Source: Armatimonadota bacterium
Lineage (GTDB): Bacteria > Armatimonadota > JADLDR01
Length of the DNA stretch: 49,876 bases
Assembly: GCA_020846535.1 (NCBI GenBank)
Contig: JADLDR010000116.1
Span: 1 to 49,876, forward strand
Reading direction: 5' to 3'
The notes beneath the pieces are model-generated. The model worked only from the letters and a program-made list of their open reading frames with translations. It did no database searches and was not told the DNA's origin. The number at the start of each line of letters is the position of its first letter. Within the stretch, counting starts at the first letter, position 1. Positions 24,067-32,625 of this stretch are shown here, one piece after another. The translations under genes were made by a program, and so were the position numbers.

Positions 24067-25497
24067 TCATCCTGCCTGTGGGAGAGTTACCCGGGCGGTC
24101 ATCCCCTGCCCCGGAGCGCTATCCAATATCAGGCTGCCATGATGAGACTCCACGATGCTCCGGCAGATCGCCAGGCCCAGCCCGGTTCCTCCCTGCTTGC
24201 GGGTGCGGGCCTCATCCACGCGGTAGAACCGCTCGCACAGGTGCGGCAGGTGCTCCGGCGAAACGCCAATGCCTGTATCCGAAACCGTGACGGTAAGGTA
24301 GGAGCCGTTCCCGCAGGCCGAGACGGTGATCCGCCCATCGGGAGGGGTGTAGCGGACCGCGTTATCCAGAAGGTTGTTGAAAAGGCGTGTCAGCAAAGCC
24401 ACATCCCCGACCGCCTTCATGTCCGGTTCGGGCAGTCGCAGATCAATCGCCGGGTGGCCGCTTCCCTGATAGGTATCGGCGGAGACCGCCAGCGCCTCCC
24501 GGATCGAAACGGGCTGGAGATCGGGATGGAGCTGGTTGGCGTCGGAGCGGGCGAGCAGAAGCAGGTCCTGGACGATCCGAATCATCAGGGTGGCGGCCTT
24601 GTCGGCGCGCTCAAGGGCGCGGCGATATTCGGCAGGCGTTTTCTCCCCGCTCAGCGTCAGGCTGGTATGGGCCTTGATGGCGGTCAACGGGGTCTTCAGC
24701 TCGTGGGACGCGTCCGCGGTGAAGCGGCGCTGCTGCTCGAACGCCTGCTCCAGCCTATCCAGCATGGCGTTGAAGGTGGAGGCCATTTCCGCGAATTCGT
24801 CTTTCCCCCGAACGCTCAGCCGCCGGGAGAGGTCGGCAGAGCCGATGTGGGCGGCGGTCTGGGTGATATGGCGGACCGGGGCGAGAAGCCGCCGGGACAG
24901 AAAGGCGGCGCTGGTTCCGGTCACCAGCAGGGCGACCGGGATCAGCACCAGGAATGTGTAAAGCAGGCCGCTCAGGTTCCGGTACATATCCGAAAGCGAA
25001 TAGGCGGTTTGAATGACAGCAACGACCTTTCCCTTGTGGAACACCGGTATCGAAAAGATGCGGATCGGCTCCCTCCCGGCATAAACGGTTTGATGGGCCT
25101 CCTGCCCCGCGACGGAGAGAGCGAGCAGCTGAGGGTTCCAGGAAGTATCTTTGGACAGTGGAAAGAGAGAGCGCCCTTTCGGACTGAGAATCCGGGGTCT
25201 GTACCGGATGAAGGGATCCGATTTCTGCATCTTCGCTTCCTCAGCCATCATCTTCTTGAGCTTGGCCGGGTCAAGGCGAGGCCATTGGATGCGCGGGCCT
25301 GCCCAATGCCTTTCTGTCTGTATCGCCATCATGCGGCCCATGCGAGCCAGGTCATTGTCGAACGAAGCCAGAAGATGGGCTTCGAGCGTATAGCGGAGGA
25401 TCACGCCCATGACGGCCAGCACGAAAGCCATCACCCCCACGATCCAGAAGATCAGGCGGGTGCGAATGGAGTTCATTGGAAAAGACGGCATTCTCAT
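24067..25497 (-). CDS. Sensor histidine kinase (two-component system)
   Basis: The protein has 476 residues from ATG 25497; a GTG at 25521 is also in frame but less likely. It has a membrane helix near the N terminus, a ~130-residue periplasmic sensor region rich in Lys and Met ('KLKKMMAEEAKMQK'), a second helix, a HAMP linker ('RRLLAPVRHITQTAAHIGS'), the phosphoacceptor 'ADASHELKTPLTAI', an N-box 'LFNNLLDNAVRYTPP' and G boxes 'VSDTGIGVSPEHL' and 'GGTGLGLAICRSIVESHHG'. It autophosphorylates on the His and passes phosphate to the response regulator encoded just upstream. Genomic position before the exporter operon suggests it controls efflux, perhaps in response to metal or envelope stress; this is inference. 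Confidence 0.93.
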   Translation of the reverse strand: MRMPSFPMNSIRTRLIFWIVGVMAFVLAVMGVILRYTLEAHLLASFDNDLARMGRMMAIQTERHWAGPRIQWPRLDPAKLKKMMAEEAKMQKSDPFIRYRPRILSPKGRSLFPLSKDTSWNPQLLALSVAGQEAHQTVYAGREPIRIFSIPVFHKGKVVAVIQTAYSLSDMYRNLSGLLYTFLVLIPVALLVTGTSAAFLSRRLLAPVRHITQTAAHIGSADLSRRLSVRGKDEFAEMASTFNAMLDRLEQAFEQQRRFTADASHELKTPLTAIKAHTSLTLSGEKTPAEYRRALERADKAATLMIRIVQDLLLLARSDANQLHPDLQPVSIREALAVSADTYQGSGHPAIDLRLPEPDMKAVGDVALLTRLFNNLLDNAVRYTPPDGRITVSACGNGSYLTVTVSDTGIGVSPEHLPHLCERFYRVDEARTRKQGGTGLGLAICRSIVESHHGSLILDSAPGQGMTARVTLPQAG

Positions 25498-25521
25498 TGC
25501 AGGCTTCCGCGATGAAGGCAC

Positions 25522-25541
25522 AAGGCGGGATTTCCCGCCTT
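25522..25541. other. Small perfect palindrome at the regulator stop codon
   Basis: AAGGCGGGA and TCCCGCCTT flank two bases and overlap the response-regulator stop codon, between it and the kinase start. There is no T-run; it may modulate read-through or mRNA stability between the two genes. Confidence 0.5.
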
Positions 25542-26217
25542 ATTCGCTGTCGGGATTTTTCAGCATATAGCCCTGGCGATGGGCGGTCTGGATCAGCTTG
25601 GCCTCGTGCCCGTTATCTACTTTGCGGCGTAGTTGGCCGATGCAGACATCCACCGTGTTGGAGTAGCTCTCCGCATCCATCCAGATGTGTTCCTGGATAA
25701 ACTCGCGGCTCACGACCGCGCCCTCACGGGCGGCTAGGGCTTCCAGGAGGGTATATTCACGAGGCGTCAGGAGGATCTCGTGCCCGGCGCGGGTGACCGA
25801 GTGGGAGCCGGTATCGATCACCAGGTCGGCGATGCGGATCACCCGCGTTCGGTGGATCTTGTCCCGGCGCAGGAGAGCGCGCACCCGGGCCATCAGTTCG
25901 GGAAACTCGAACGGTTTGGGCAGGTAGTCGTCGGCCCCCATATCCAGGCCGCGCACCCGGTCGGCGAGTTCGTCCCGGGCGGTCAGCATCAAAATTGGAA
26001 CGCGGCTACGGACGGCCCGGAGCGCCTTGCAGATGCTCCACCCGTCCATGCCGGGAAGCATGATATCGAGAATGAGGAGAGCGTAAACGCCCTCCCTCAC
26101 CATCTCCCAGCCCAGCGCGCCGTCATGGGCCACATCGACATCGTAAAGGGCCTCTTCCAGCCCCTGCTGGATCACTTCGGCGATCAGCTCGTCATCTTCG
26201 ATCAGCAGTATCCTCAC
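25540..26217 (-). CDS. OmpR/PhoB-family response regulator
   Basis: This 225-residue transcription factor has a receiver domain (1-~120) with 'LLIEDDE' acidic residues, phospho-acceptor Asp in 'LLILDIMLPGMDG' (~51), Thr/Ala switch 'MLTARDE' and Lys in 'YLPKPFEFPEL', and a winged-helix DNA-binding domain (~128-223: 'LTPREYTLLEALAAREGAVV', 'VDVCIGQLRRKVD', 'IQTAHRQGYML'). The start is GTG 26217 after a GGAGGT ribosome binding site. It is co-transcribed with the histidine kinase gene behind it and probably regulates the exporter operon further downstream. Confidence 0.95.
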   Translation of the reverse strand: MRILLIEDDELIAEVIQQGLEEALYDVDVAHDGALGWEMVREGVYALLILDIMLPGMDGWSICKALRAVRSRVPILMLTARDELADRVRGLDMGADDYLPKPFEFPELMARVRALLRRDKIHRTRVIRIADLVIDTGSHSVTRAGHEILLTPREYTLLEALAAREGAVVSREFIQEHIWMDAESYSNTVDVCIGQLRRKVDNGHEAKLIQTAHRQGYMLKNPDSE

Positions 26218-26324
26218 TCTGACCTCCGCTTATACCATACACTCGAAAGATGAGGAAGTTATGAAGGCTGCTTGGCGCACGGGGGATTCTCCGGATCAGA
26301 TACTGCCCCGCATGGACGGGAAAG

Positions 26325-27116
26325 CTACGCTTTTTCGGCCACGAAGATCATTTCGGGGGAGTCATCGGCCAGCGGGGATTTGTCGAAGCCGCCGAACAGG
26401 GAGGCCACTCGCAAGCCGCAACGGGCCAGGAGGTGTTCCACCTCGTAGCGGAAGAAGTAGCGGAATGGGAACGCCTGCACGAGCCGCTCCGTTCGCCCGC
26501 CGGGATCGGCGGTGTGGTAGATGAGTTCGATGTCGTTCACCTGCTCCGCCCGGTGGAAGGCGGCGGTGCGGTGGGTGCGCCAGAAAGAGCGGCCATCGGG
26601 CAGGAGAACCGGAGCGAAATCCTCGGCTTCTTCCAGATAGACAGGATCGTACGTCCTGGGAGGGTAAGTCTGGAAGAGGTCGAGGATGAGCTTTCCACCG
26701 TCTTTCAGATGTCTGCGGGCGCACCAGAGGCAGGCCATTTGATCCTCGACATGGATCAAGTGCTGGAAAACGCGAAAGGGCGTGGTGATCAGCCCGAAGG
26801 TCTCCCCGATGTCGAAATCGGCGATATTGCCCTGGAGGAGCCGGACGCGCCCCTGCGCCTCGGCAGGTCGGGCTGACAGCTTTTCCCGGCAGCGGGCCAG
26901 CATGAATTCGGAGAGATCGATCCCCACGACCTCACAGCCCGCCTCAGCCATCGGGATCAGGACGCGGCCCGTCCCGCACCCCAGTTCCAGGACATCCCCG
27001 GCCGCCTGCGCGTATTCCAGGTAAAAATCCCGGTCGGGCCGGTCTTCATAGCCGGGAACGTAATCGTACAACTCGGCGACAGACGCCTGGACTTCGTAGC
27101 CTCCGTAGATGCTCAT
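26325..27116 (-). CDS. Class I SAM-dependent methyltransferase
   Basis: This 263-residue enzyme has motif I 'DVLELGCGTGRVLIPMAEAG' (~41-60), the acidic residue after strand beta2 in 'VVGIDLSEFML', 'LLQGNIADFDIGE' (motif II) and 'LKDGGKLILDLFQTYP' (motif IV-V region). It transfers a methyl group from S-adenosylmethionine to an unknown small-molecule acceptor. The start ATG 27116 follows AGGAG. Transcribed on the same strand as the downstream-acting neighbours; a 35-bp gap separates it from the oxidoreductase gene upstream, so it may be the last gene of that operon. Confidence 0.88.
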   Translation of the reverse strand: MSIYGGYEVQASVAELYDYVPGYEDRPDRDFYLEYAQAAGDVLELGCGTGRVLIPMAEAGCEVVGIDLSEFMLARCREKLSARPAEAQGRVRLLQGNIADFDIGETFGLITTPFRVFQHLIHVEDQMACLWCARRHLKDGGKLILDLFQTYPPRTYDPVYLEEAEDFAPVLLPDGRSFWRTHRTAAFHRAEQVNDIELIYHTADPGGRTERLVQAFPFRYFFRYEVEHLLARCGLRVASLFGGFDKSPLADDSPEMIFVAEKA

Positions 27117-27151
27117 AGGAACTCCTGTCGCAAAAAAGATGCCCGCGCAGA

Positions 27152-28149
27152 TCAGCCTACGGCTACCACCCGACCGCTCTCCAGGGATTCGATGCCTGCC
27201 TGGATCACTTTCTGGGCGGCAAGGCCGTCCGCCCCGGAGCCGTCGATATCTTCAGGGGAAGCGCCCTCTGAAACTTGCTTCACAAATGTACGAATCCGCT
27301 CCCGGAAAGTATCGTCGAAATCTCGGTATCCGCCGAAGACGGGGTTGGCATGAACCAGCTTGATCGGGTCGTCGGCCGGATAGAGGGTCACCTCGCGCCA
27401 CATATCCTCCAGCACGAAGCGCCCCTTCGTTCCGGCCACCTCGCACCTCTCCATCGGGTGGCCGCGGGCGATATCGTAGCTGCTGGTCAGATGGCCCACC
27501 ATCCCGTTTTCGAGCCGAAAATTGAAGGAGGCGGTGGACCAGATATTCCGGCCCGGAGCCTTCATCGCGAAGCACTGCACCGCCTCGATATCGCCGCAGA
27601 AGTGGCGGATCATATCCACCGAATGGGGGTTCAGGGCTTTCAGGTGGAAATAGGGGGAAACGAACTCGCCCGGCCTGCCGATCCAGAGGGCCATATTGAC
27701 AAAAAGGAGATCGCCCAGCCGCCCTTCGTCCATCCATTTCCGCGCCGTGCGGGCCGCAGGGGTGAAGCGGTGGTTGAAATCGACTCCGAAGCAGCGCCTT
27801 TCCTCGACGGCCACGCGCACCATCTCTTCGGCTTTCGCGATATCGTTGCAGATGGGTTTCTCGCAGAGAACGTGGCAGCCCGACCGGAGGGCCTGGATCG
27901 TCGGCTCGTAATGGTCGCTGGAATACTCGAAGCCTCCGGTGCAAACGCTGCAAGCGTCCGGCTTTATACAGGCAAGCATCTCCCGGGCGTCGGTGAACCA
28001 GGCAACGCCCAGCCGATCGCCGCCTGCCCGCGCCCGCTCTTCGATCCGGTCGCAGACGCCCGCCAGTTCGGCCCGCCTGTCGGCTTTGTAGATATCGGCA
28101 TGAAGATTGCCTATCGGCCCCATGCCGATCACACATACGCGCAACATCT
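27152..28149 (-). CDS. Gfo/Idh/MocA-family oxidoreductase
   Basis: The protein has 332 residues from ATG 28149, which has a GAAGGAG site; an in-frame TTG at 28171 is unlikely. The Rossmann motif is 'VCVIGMGPIGNLHADIY', the catalytic-lysine motif is 'HVLCEKPICN', and 'KALNPHSVDMIRHFCGDI' provides the active-site histidine region. It should oxidise or isomerise a sugar-like substrate with NAD(P). The gene begins 25 bp after the threonine dehydratase stop and is probably co-transcribed with it and with the methyltransferase. Confidence 0.9.
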
Positions 28150-28174
28150 CTCGCTCCTTCAACCTTAGCAATGA

Positions 28175-29383
28175 TCAAGATAACTGCGTCACCTGATAGC
28201 CGTACTCCTCCAGCACCGCTTCGAGCCGGGCGATATGCTCCTCGTCCCGGACTTCCACCAGAAGTTCCACGCCCGTCCATCCGAGCATCACCCCCCGGTG
28301 GATGCGGTTGTGGTTCACGGTCATGATATTGCCCTGGGCCTGGGCCACCAGGGTCAGCAGGGCCACCAGGCCCCCCGGGCGGTCCGGGACGGCGGTAAAA
28401 AACTGGTAGTAGCGGCTGTTTCTCAACATCTCCCGCTCCACCAGGTCGGAAATGGCCTTCGAGTCGATATTCCCTCCGGAGATCAGGATAACCGCATCCC
28501 CCTGAAGGGAGACCTTCCCGCTGCGGATGGCCGCCACACCCACCGCGCCGGCCCCTTCCACCACCACCTTTTTGCGCTCCAGAAGCCAGAGTACCGCGCT
28601 GGCGATGCTCCGGTCGTCCACGGTGACCATCCGGTCGGCGTAGCGCCGGATATACTCGAACGTGCGCTCGGACGGGGATTTTACGGCGATGCCGTCGGCG
28701 ATGGTGTAGCGGGCAGGTAGATCTGTCAGGAGGCCGCCCGCCTCCCAGGAACGGACCGCCGTATCCACCGCCTCGGACTGCACCCCGATCAGCTCCACCT
28801 CTGGTCTTTGCAGCTTGATAGCCGAGGCCACTCCCCCGAAGAGGCCGCCCCCGCCCACCGGAACCAGGACGTGGCGCACGTTCGGCGCATCCTCCAAAAT
28901 CTCCAGGCCGCAGGTTCCCTGGCCGCATATCACATCGTCATTATCGAAGGCTGGCACGAAAACGGCCTCGGTCTCTGCGGCAAAGGATCGGGCGGCCTCG
29001 CACGCCTCGGCGAACCCGGTTCCCTCCAGCCGCACCTCCGCGCCGTAGCCTTTGGTGGCCTGCATCTTGGCAATCGAGCCGGTGGCGGGCATGAAGATGG
29101 TGGCAGAGATACCCAGCATCCGGGCGGCCAGGGCCAGCCCCTGCGCGTGGTTTCCCGCCGACCCGGTGACCACTCCCCTGCGCCGCGCCTCCTCCGGCAT
29201 TTTGCGGAGGCACTCATAGGCCCCTCGTATCTTGAATGAGCCGGTGCGCTGGAAATTCTCCATCTTCAGCCACACCGACTGCCCTGTCATTTCGGAAAGC
29301 GACTTGGCCGGAAAGACCGGCGTGCGGCGAACCACCCCTCGCGACGCCTCCCGTGCCGTCTCGATATCGGAAAAATCGATCAT
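28175..29383 (-). CDS. ilvA: Threonine ammonia-lyase (threonine dehydratase)
   Basis: This 402-residue PLP enzyme converts threonine to 2-oxobutanoate and ammonia, the first step of isoleucine synthesis or of threonine catabolism. The PLP lysine lies in 'RTGSFKIRGAYE' (~46-57), the phosphate-binding loop in 'GSAGNHAQGLALAA', and the glycine loop in 'VPVGGGGLFGGVASAIK'. A C-terminal ACT-like regulatory domain (~325-402) starts 'FTAVPDRPGGLVALL', as in the shorter, single-ACT enzymes. The catabolic form (tdcB) and the biosynthetic form cannot be separated here with certainty. Start ATG 29383; the gene faces away from the toxin-antitoxin pair. Confidence 0.93.
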   Translation of the reverse strand: MIDFSDIETAREASRGVVRRTPVFPAKSLSEMTGQSVWLKMENFQRTGSFKIRGAYECLRKMPEEARRRGVVTGSAGNHAQGLALAARMLGISATIFMPATGSIAKMQATKGYGAEVRLEGTGFAEACEAARSFAAETEAVFVPAFDNDDVICGQGTCGLEILEDAPNVRHVLVPVGGGGLFGGVASAIKLQRPEVELIGVQSEAVDTAVRSWEAGGLLTDLPARYTIADGIAVKSPSERTFEYIRRYADRMVTVDDRSIASAVLWLLERKKVVVEGAGAVGVAAIRSGKVSLQGDAVILISGGNIDSKAISDLVEREMLRNSRYYQFFTAVPDRPGGLVALLTLVAQAQGNIMTVNHNRIHRGVMLGWTGVELLVEVRDEEHIARLEAVLEEYGYQVTQLS

Positions 29384-29417
29384 TTCTATTATTCCACCTG
29401 CTTACGCACCAATATAA

Positions 29418-29447
29418 TTGACAATCCGGTTGTCTTTTTTGTATACT
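29418..29447 (+). promoter_or_regulatory. Sigma70 promoter of the toxin-antitoxin operon
   Basis: Consensus TTGACA (29418-29423) and TATACT (29442-29447) are 18 bp apart, 30 bp before the antitoxin ATG. The near-perfect match and the AT-rich surroundings contrast with most of the window and suit an autoregulated toxin-antitoxin promoter. Confidence 0.82.
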
Positions 29448-29477
29448 ATTTTATAAACAAGAAATGGAGACAAAAAG

Positions 29478-29777
29478 ATGTCCAGCACCCTTGTGCGCGT
29501 GAGCAGAGAGAGTCATTCTATCTTGAAGAAACTAACCGGCCGTACGGGAGAATCCATGCAAGCCATCCTGGATAAAGCCATCGAAGTATACCGGCGACAA
29601 CTGTTCTTAGAAGAAACACATGCAGCTTATGCTTTGCTCAAAGAAGATACTGCCGTATGGGCATCCGTGCAAGCTGAGCGCGAACTCTGGGATGCGACTT
29701 TGAGCGATGGATTAGACCCTTCCGAACAATGGGCAGAAAGCGGATATCCCATCAAGTCTACGGAGGAGTCAAGATGA
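29478..29777 (+). CDS. Antitoxin partner of MazF-type toxin
   Basis: The 99-residue protein begins with a short strand and two helices ('STLVRVSRESHSILKKLTGR', 'MQAILDKAIEVYRRQLFLEE'), the pattern of a ribbon-helix-helix DNA-binding domain as in MazE/CopG-like antitoxins. The acidic, Trp-containing C-terminal half (~50-99) would wrap around the toxin. It overlaps the toxin start by four bases (ATGA), has a good GGAGA ribosome binding site and its own strong promoter. Assignment rests on gene order and size more than on sequence identity. Confidence 0.8.
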   Translation: MSSTLVRVSRESHSILKKLTGRTGESMQAILDKAIEVYRRQLFLEETHAAYALLKEDTAVWASVQAERELWDATLSDGLDPSEQWAESGYPIKSTEESR

Positions 29778-30115
29778 CCAATGCCGTCCGCGGCGAGATC
29801 TGGCTTGCAGACCTGGACCCAATACGCGGACATGAGCAGGCAGGGCGCAGACCCATTTTAATTGTCTCTGTCGATGCGTTCAACCAAAGTCCGGCTGGTT
29901 TATTAATCGTCTTGCCGATCACATCAACATTACGACATATACCGACGCACGTTCCTGTCGAGCCGCCTGAAGGCGGCTTGACCGTACCGAGCATGATTTT
30001 ATGCGATGCTATTCGATCCATTGCCAAAGAACGCCTTCTTGTACACTGGGGAACCATCCATTCAGACACGATGGCCTCCGTTGAAGATAGGCTGAGAATA
30101 CTGCTCTCTCTTTAG
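29774..30115 (+). CDS. MazF/PemK-family mRNA interferase toxin
   Basis: This 113-residue endoribonuclease cuts mRNA at short specific sequences. The family pattern is clear: 'VRGEIWLADLDPIRGHEQAG', 'RPILIVSVDAFNQ', 'LLIVLPITSTLRHIPTHVPV' and 'SMILCDAIRSIAKERL'. The Arg in 'RPILI' and the Thr in 'PITS' are the catalytic-site positions in MazF. The ATG at 29774 overlaps the antitoxin stop, with a GGAGGAG site inside the antitoxin gene. The stop at 30115 overlaps by four bases the stop of the convergent glycosidase gene, so the two genes have no room for a terminator. Confidence 0.95.
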   Translation: MTNAVRGEIWLADLDPIRGHEQAGRRPILIVSVDAFNQSPAGLLIVLPITSTLRHIPTHVPVEPPEGGLTVPSMILCDAIRSIAKERLLVHWGTIHSDTMASVEDRLRILLSL

Positions 30116-31344
30116 GCGTACAAGCCTGCCTGTTTTTCTTCCATTAGCTTTCGCAGCATTCCCGCCGTCTCCTCCCCGAACCAGTCCGGCAGGAGGCTTA
30201 CCACGGGCATACCCGGCTCTCGGTGGTAAAGCTCGATATACGCCCGATACGCGGCTTCGGTTATATCCCTCCCATTTCCGCCGACCGGATCGAGATAAAA
30301 GGTCTTTCCCGGGGCGGAGAGGCGGGCTACCCGCCACCGCGTTCCGCACAGGTCAAGGCTTTCGGTTTCGCGCAGGGTATCGCTGGCCCGGACGCTGTGA
30401 CAGGAGCAGGAGGCGAAAATATCCGGGAAGTGAGCGTCTACCTCGGCATCCGCGTTTTGCTCGATAACCGCTTCACAGGCTGATCGCAGAATGGCCTGCA
30501 TCTCTTTGCGCGGGCCGTAAAAGCCGTCGAACGCGAATTTCCGAACCCCCATCTCCAGGAATCGGGCGAAGACCGTTTTGAAATGCTCCTTCAGCGATTC
30601 CCCGGCGACAGCCCGCAAGAACGGCGGAGATTCCAACTCTTCGGCGAAGCATCCGGTGGCCGCACCCGTTATCTCCGGCCTCTGCCGAGCGATGCGAGAC
30701 AAGGGCGAAATCAGGGGAGGTGCGAACCACAGCCCGGGCGTGAAGCCCTTCCCCTGAAGGAACTCTAGCAGGACCGGCATATCGGGGAACTGGCAGGCAT
30801 CCTCCTCCCAGTCTCCGAAGGCATGCGGGAAGCACCAGCCCGCATCGATCACCAGCTTGCCCGGCGGAAGGCCCATCGCCAGAATTCGCTCGGCGTAATC
30901 GCGGATGAACGGGACATTGTTGGCCTGCGCCGGGCCTCCGAACTCCCCCGAATACCGCTGCTCCACCCAGGTACGATACTCGGGAAGGGCTGTTAGAGGA
31001 CTCGCGGCAGGCATAGGCAAGTCCGCCGCCACCAGGCGGTTGTATTCACCCCAGCTTGCCTGCGGGCCTTCCGATTCCTCTATGAAAAGCGCCTGGCCTT
31101 CCGGGATATCAATGGTCAGGTTATTCGATCCGTCATAAGCGAATCGCCCTCCGGCCTCTTTCAGAAACCCTGCAAACAACTTCCCGGACAGCAGCACTGG
31201 CGACCCGCTGCACCGCCCGGCAGGAAACTCGAACGGCGCGTCATCGAACGGATTATCTATAAGATGCCGGTCGCTGCGATAAGGCAATAGCACAGGGGCT
31301 GCGATTCGTATATGGATGGAATGGGGGCCCGATGCTACGGACAT
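30112..31344 (-). CDS. Melibiase-like glycosidase (TIM barrel, GH36/GH31-related)
   Basis: This 410-residue protein has no signal peptide. An N-terminal beta part (~1-125) precedes a TIM barrel with 'KLVIDAGWCFPHAFGDW', 'GKGFTPGLWFAPPLIS' and 'GVRKFAFDGFYGPRKEM', the strand-loop order of alpha-galactosidase-type enzymes in which aspartates at strand ends act as nucleophile and acid. Compared with GH36 proteins of ~700 residues it is short and lacks the large N-terminal domain. It is translationally coupled to the Gfo/Idh gene upstream (9-bp gap, ribosome binding site overlapping the stop), so it may hydrolyse an intracellular glycoside and hand a sugar to that oxidoreductase. Confidence 0.75.
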   Translation of the reverse strand: MSVASGPHSIHIRIAAPVLLPYRSDRHLIDNPFDDAPFEFPAGRCSGSPVLLSGKLFAGFLKEAGGRFAYDGSNNLTIDIPEGQALFIEESEGPQASWGEYNRLVAADLPMPAASPLTALPEYRTWVEQRYSGEFGGPAQANNVPFIRDYAERILAMGLPPGKLVIDAGWCFPHAFGDWEEDACQFPDMPVLLEFLQGKGFTPGLWFAPPLISPLSRIARQRPEITGAATGCFAEELESPPFLRAVAGESLKEHFKTVFARFLEMGVRKFAFDGFYGPRKEMQAILRSACEAVIEQNADAEVDAHFPDIFASCSCHSVRASDTLRETESLDLCGTRWRVARLSAPGKTFYLDPVGGNGRDITEAAYRAYIELYHREPGMPVVSLLPDWFGEETAGMLRKLMEEKQAGLYA

Positions 31345-31353
31345 GGATGGCTC

Positions 31354-32388
31354 CTACTCCACCGTACTGACCGCCACAGCGGCTCCGGCCCGGGCCGACC
31401 GGTAGGCGGCCTCGACGATCTCCGCCACATGAAGGGCGTGATCTGGGGAACCGAGCGGCGAGGAACCGTCCAGGACGGCTGCGATGAAGTCCTCCACAGG
31501 GCTGGGCGGAGCGGGCAGGTCGCTTTCAGGATAGGTTTGCACCGGCCCTTCGGGATAGGAAACGGTCACGGTGAAAGGCGGGCCTTCGACAATGGCGGTG
31601 GCCTTCGAGCCGTAGAAAACGTGCTGCTGGCGCTTCCGGCTCATTTCGCTGCTGCCGATGATGGCGATATGGGCCAGGCGGCCTCCCTCCAGGCGCAGCG
31701 AGACCGATGCCTGAAGATCCATTCCAGGGTCATCCATAAGGGCCGTCACCTCCGAAACCCGCTGGCCGCTGACCCAGAGGATTTCGCTGACCGCATGAGA
31801 GCCGCCGTCCATAAAGAAGCCTCCTCCCGATGCCGCCGGGTCGCCCCGAAAGAGGGTCGGCGGGACCACGCCCGGCAGCGGCTGGACGACAGGGGTCTTC
31901 CCGAAGAGATGGCGGACATCCAGCACCCAGGTGATATCGGCGGATTCGATTTCACCCATCTCCCCGCTCTCCCGCAGGCCGCGCAGGAAGCGGTCATGCG
32001 CCCAGTAGGGAGGATTGAGAGCCACTGTCAGCGCCAGGCCCTTTTCGCGGGCCAGACGGGCCAGTTCCCGCGCTTCCTGCCCGGAGGTCGCCATCGGCTT
32101 TTCGAGAAGGACGTGCAGGCCCCTTCGGAGGGCGTCCTTTGCCTGGGGGTAGTGCAGGGTATGCGGGGTAGCGATCAGAACCCCGTCCATCGCCACCTCG
32201 TCCAGCATCCTCTGCCAGTCCGTGTAGCGGTGCTGCACCTGAAAGTGGTCCCCCATTTTCGCCAGGGCCTCCGGGTCGCGGCGGCAGATGGCCGCCACCT
32301 TCGCCCGTGCGGATGACGCCAGAGCGGGAAGGTGCCTTCTGGACGCAAACGACCCCGCCCCGATTACCCCGATGCGTAGCTTGGGCAT
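31354..32388 (-). CDS. Gfo/Idh/MocA-family oxidoreductase
   Basis: The 344-residue enzyme shows 'RIGVIGAGSFASRRHLPAL' (Rossmann), 'HVLLEKPMATSG' with the catalytic lysine and 'GGGFFMDGGSHAVSEILW' holding the active-site D-G-G-S-H. The start ATG 32388 has an ideal AAAGGAGG ribosome binding site. It forms a two-gene operon with the melibiase-like gene downstream. It is one of four oxidoreductases of this family in the window (the others at 8474, 27152 and 44412); all four are too diverged to be recent duplicates by inspection. Confidence 0.92.
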   Translation of the reverse strand: MPKLRIGVIGAGSFASRRHLPALASSARAKVAAICRRDPEALAKMGDHFQVQHRYTDWQRMLDEVAMDGVLIATPHTLHYPQAKDALRRGLHVLLEKPMATSGQEARELARLAREKGLALTVALNPPYWAHDRFLRGLRESGEMGEIESADITWVLDVRHLFGKTPVVQPLPGVVPPTLFRGDPAASGGGFFMDGGSHAVSEILWVSGQRVSEVTALMDDPGMDLQASVSLRLEGGRLAHIAIIGSSEMSRKRQQHVFYGSKATAIVEGPPFTVTVSYPEGPVQTYPESDLPAPPSPVEDFIAAVLDGSSPLGSPDHALHVAEIVEAAYRSARAGAAVAVSTVE

Positions 32389-32409
32389 GACGCCTCCTTT
32401 CGGTCTCTT

Positions 32410-32625
32410 CTATATTTTTCGGGCTGATACAATATATTCAAAGAGTTCTTTTTTCGATGTCCGCTTACGAAGGGTATGGACATTAACTCCGGTGAATCCG
32501 GCCGCTTTGAACAGAGCAGCAAAAATTTCCTCGACCGGCAGCAGAACATCATAGAATTTTGAATTGCCCACGATATAACTCATGCTTCGCTCATTTTTGG
32601 GGCAGATGGCAAGATTGGGAAATCC
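32410..32625 (-). pseudogene. C-terminal remnant of a DNA methyltransferase-like protein
   Basis: An open frame without its own proper start encodes 71 residues that include 'CPKNERSMSYIVGNSKFYDV', 'LLPVEEIFAALFKAAGF' and 'LRKRTSKKELFEYIVSARK', then a stop at 32410. This resembles the C-terminal end of site-specific DNA methylases. The frame is cut exactly at the terminal repeat of the element at 32626-33080, where a TAG appears in frame. No matching N-terminal part is recognisable on the other side, so the gene is a decayed remnant. Confidence 0.55.
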
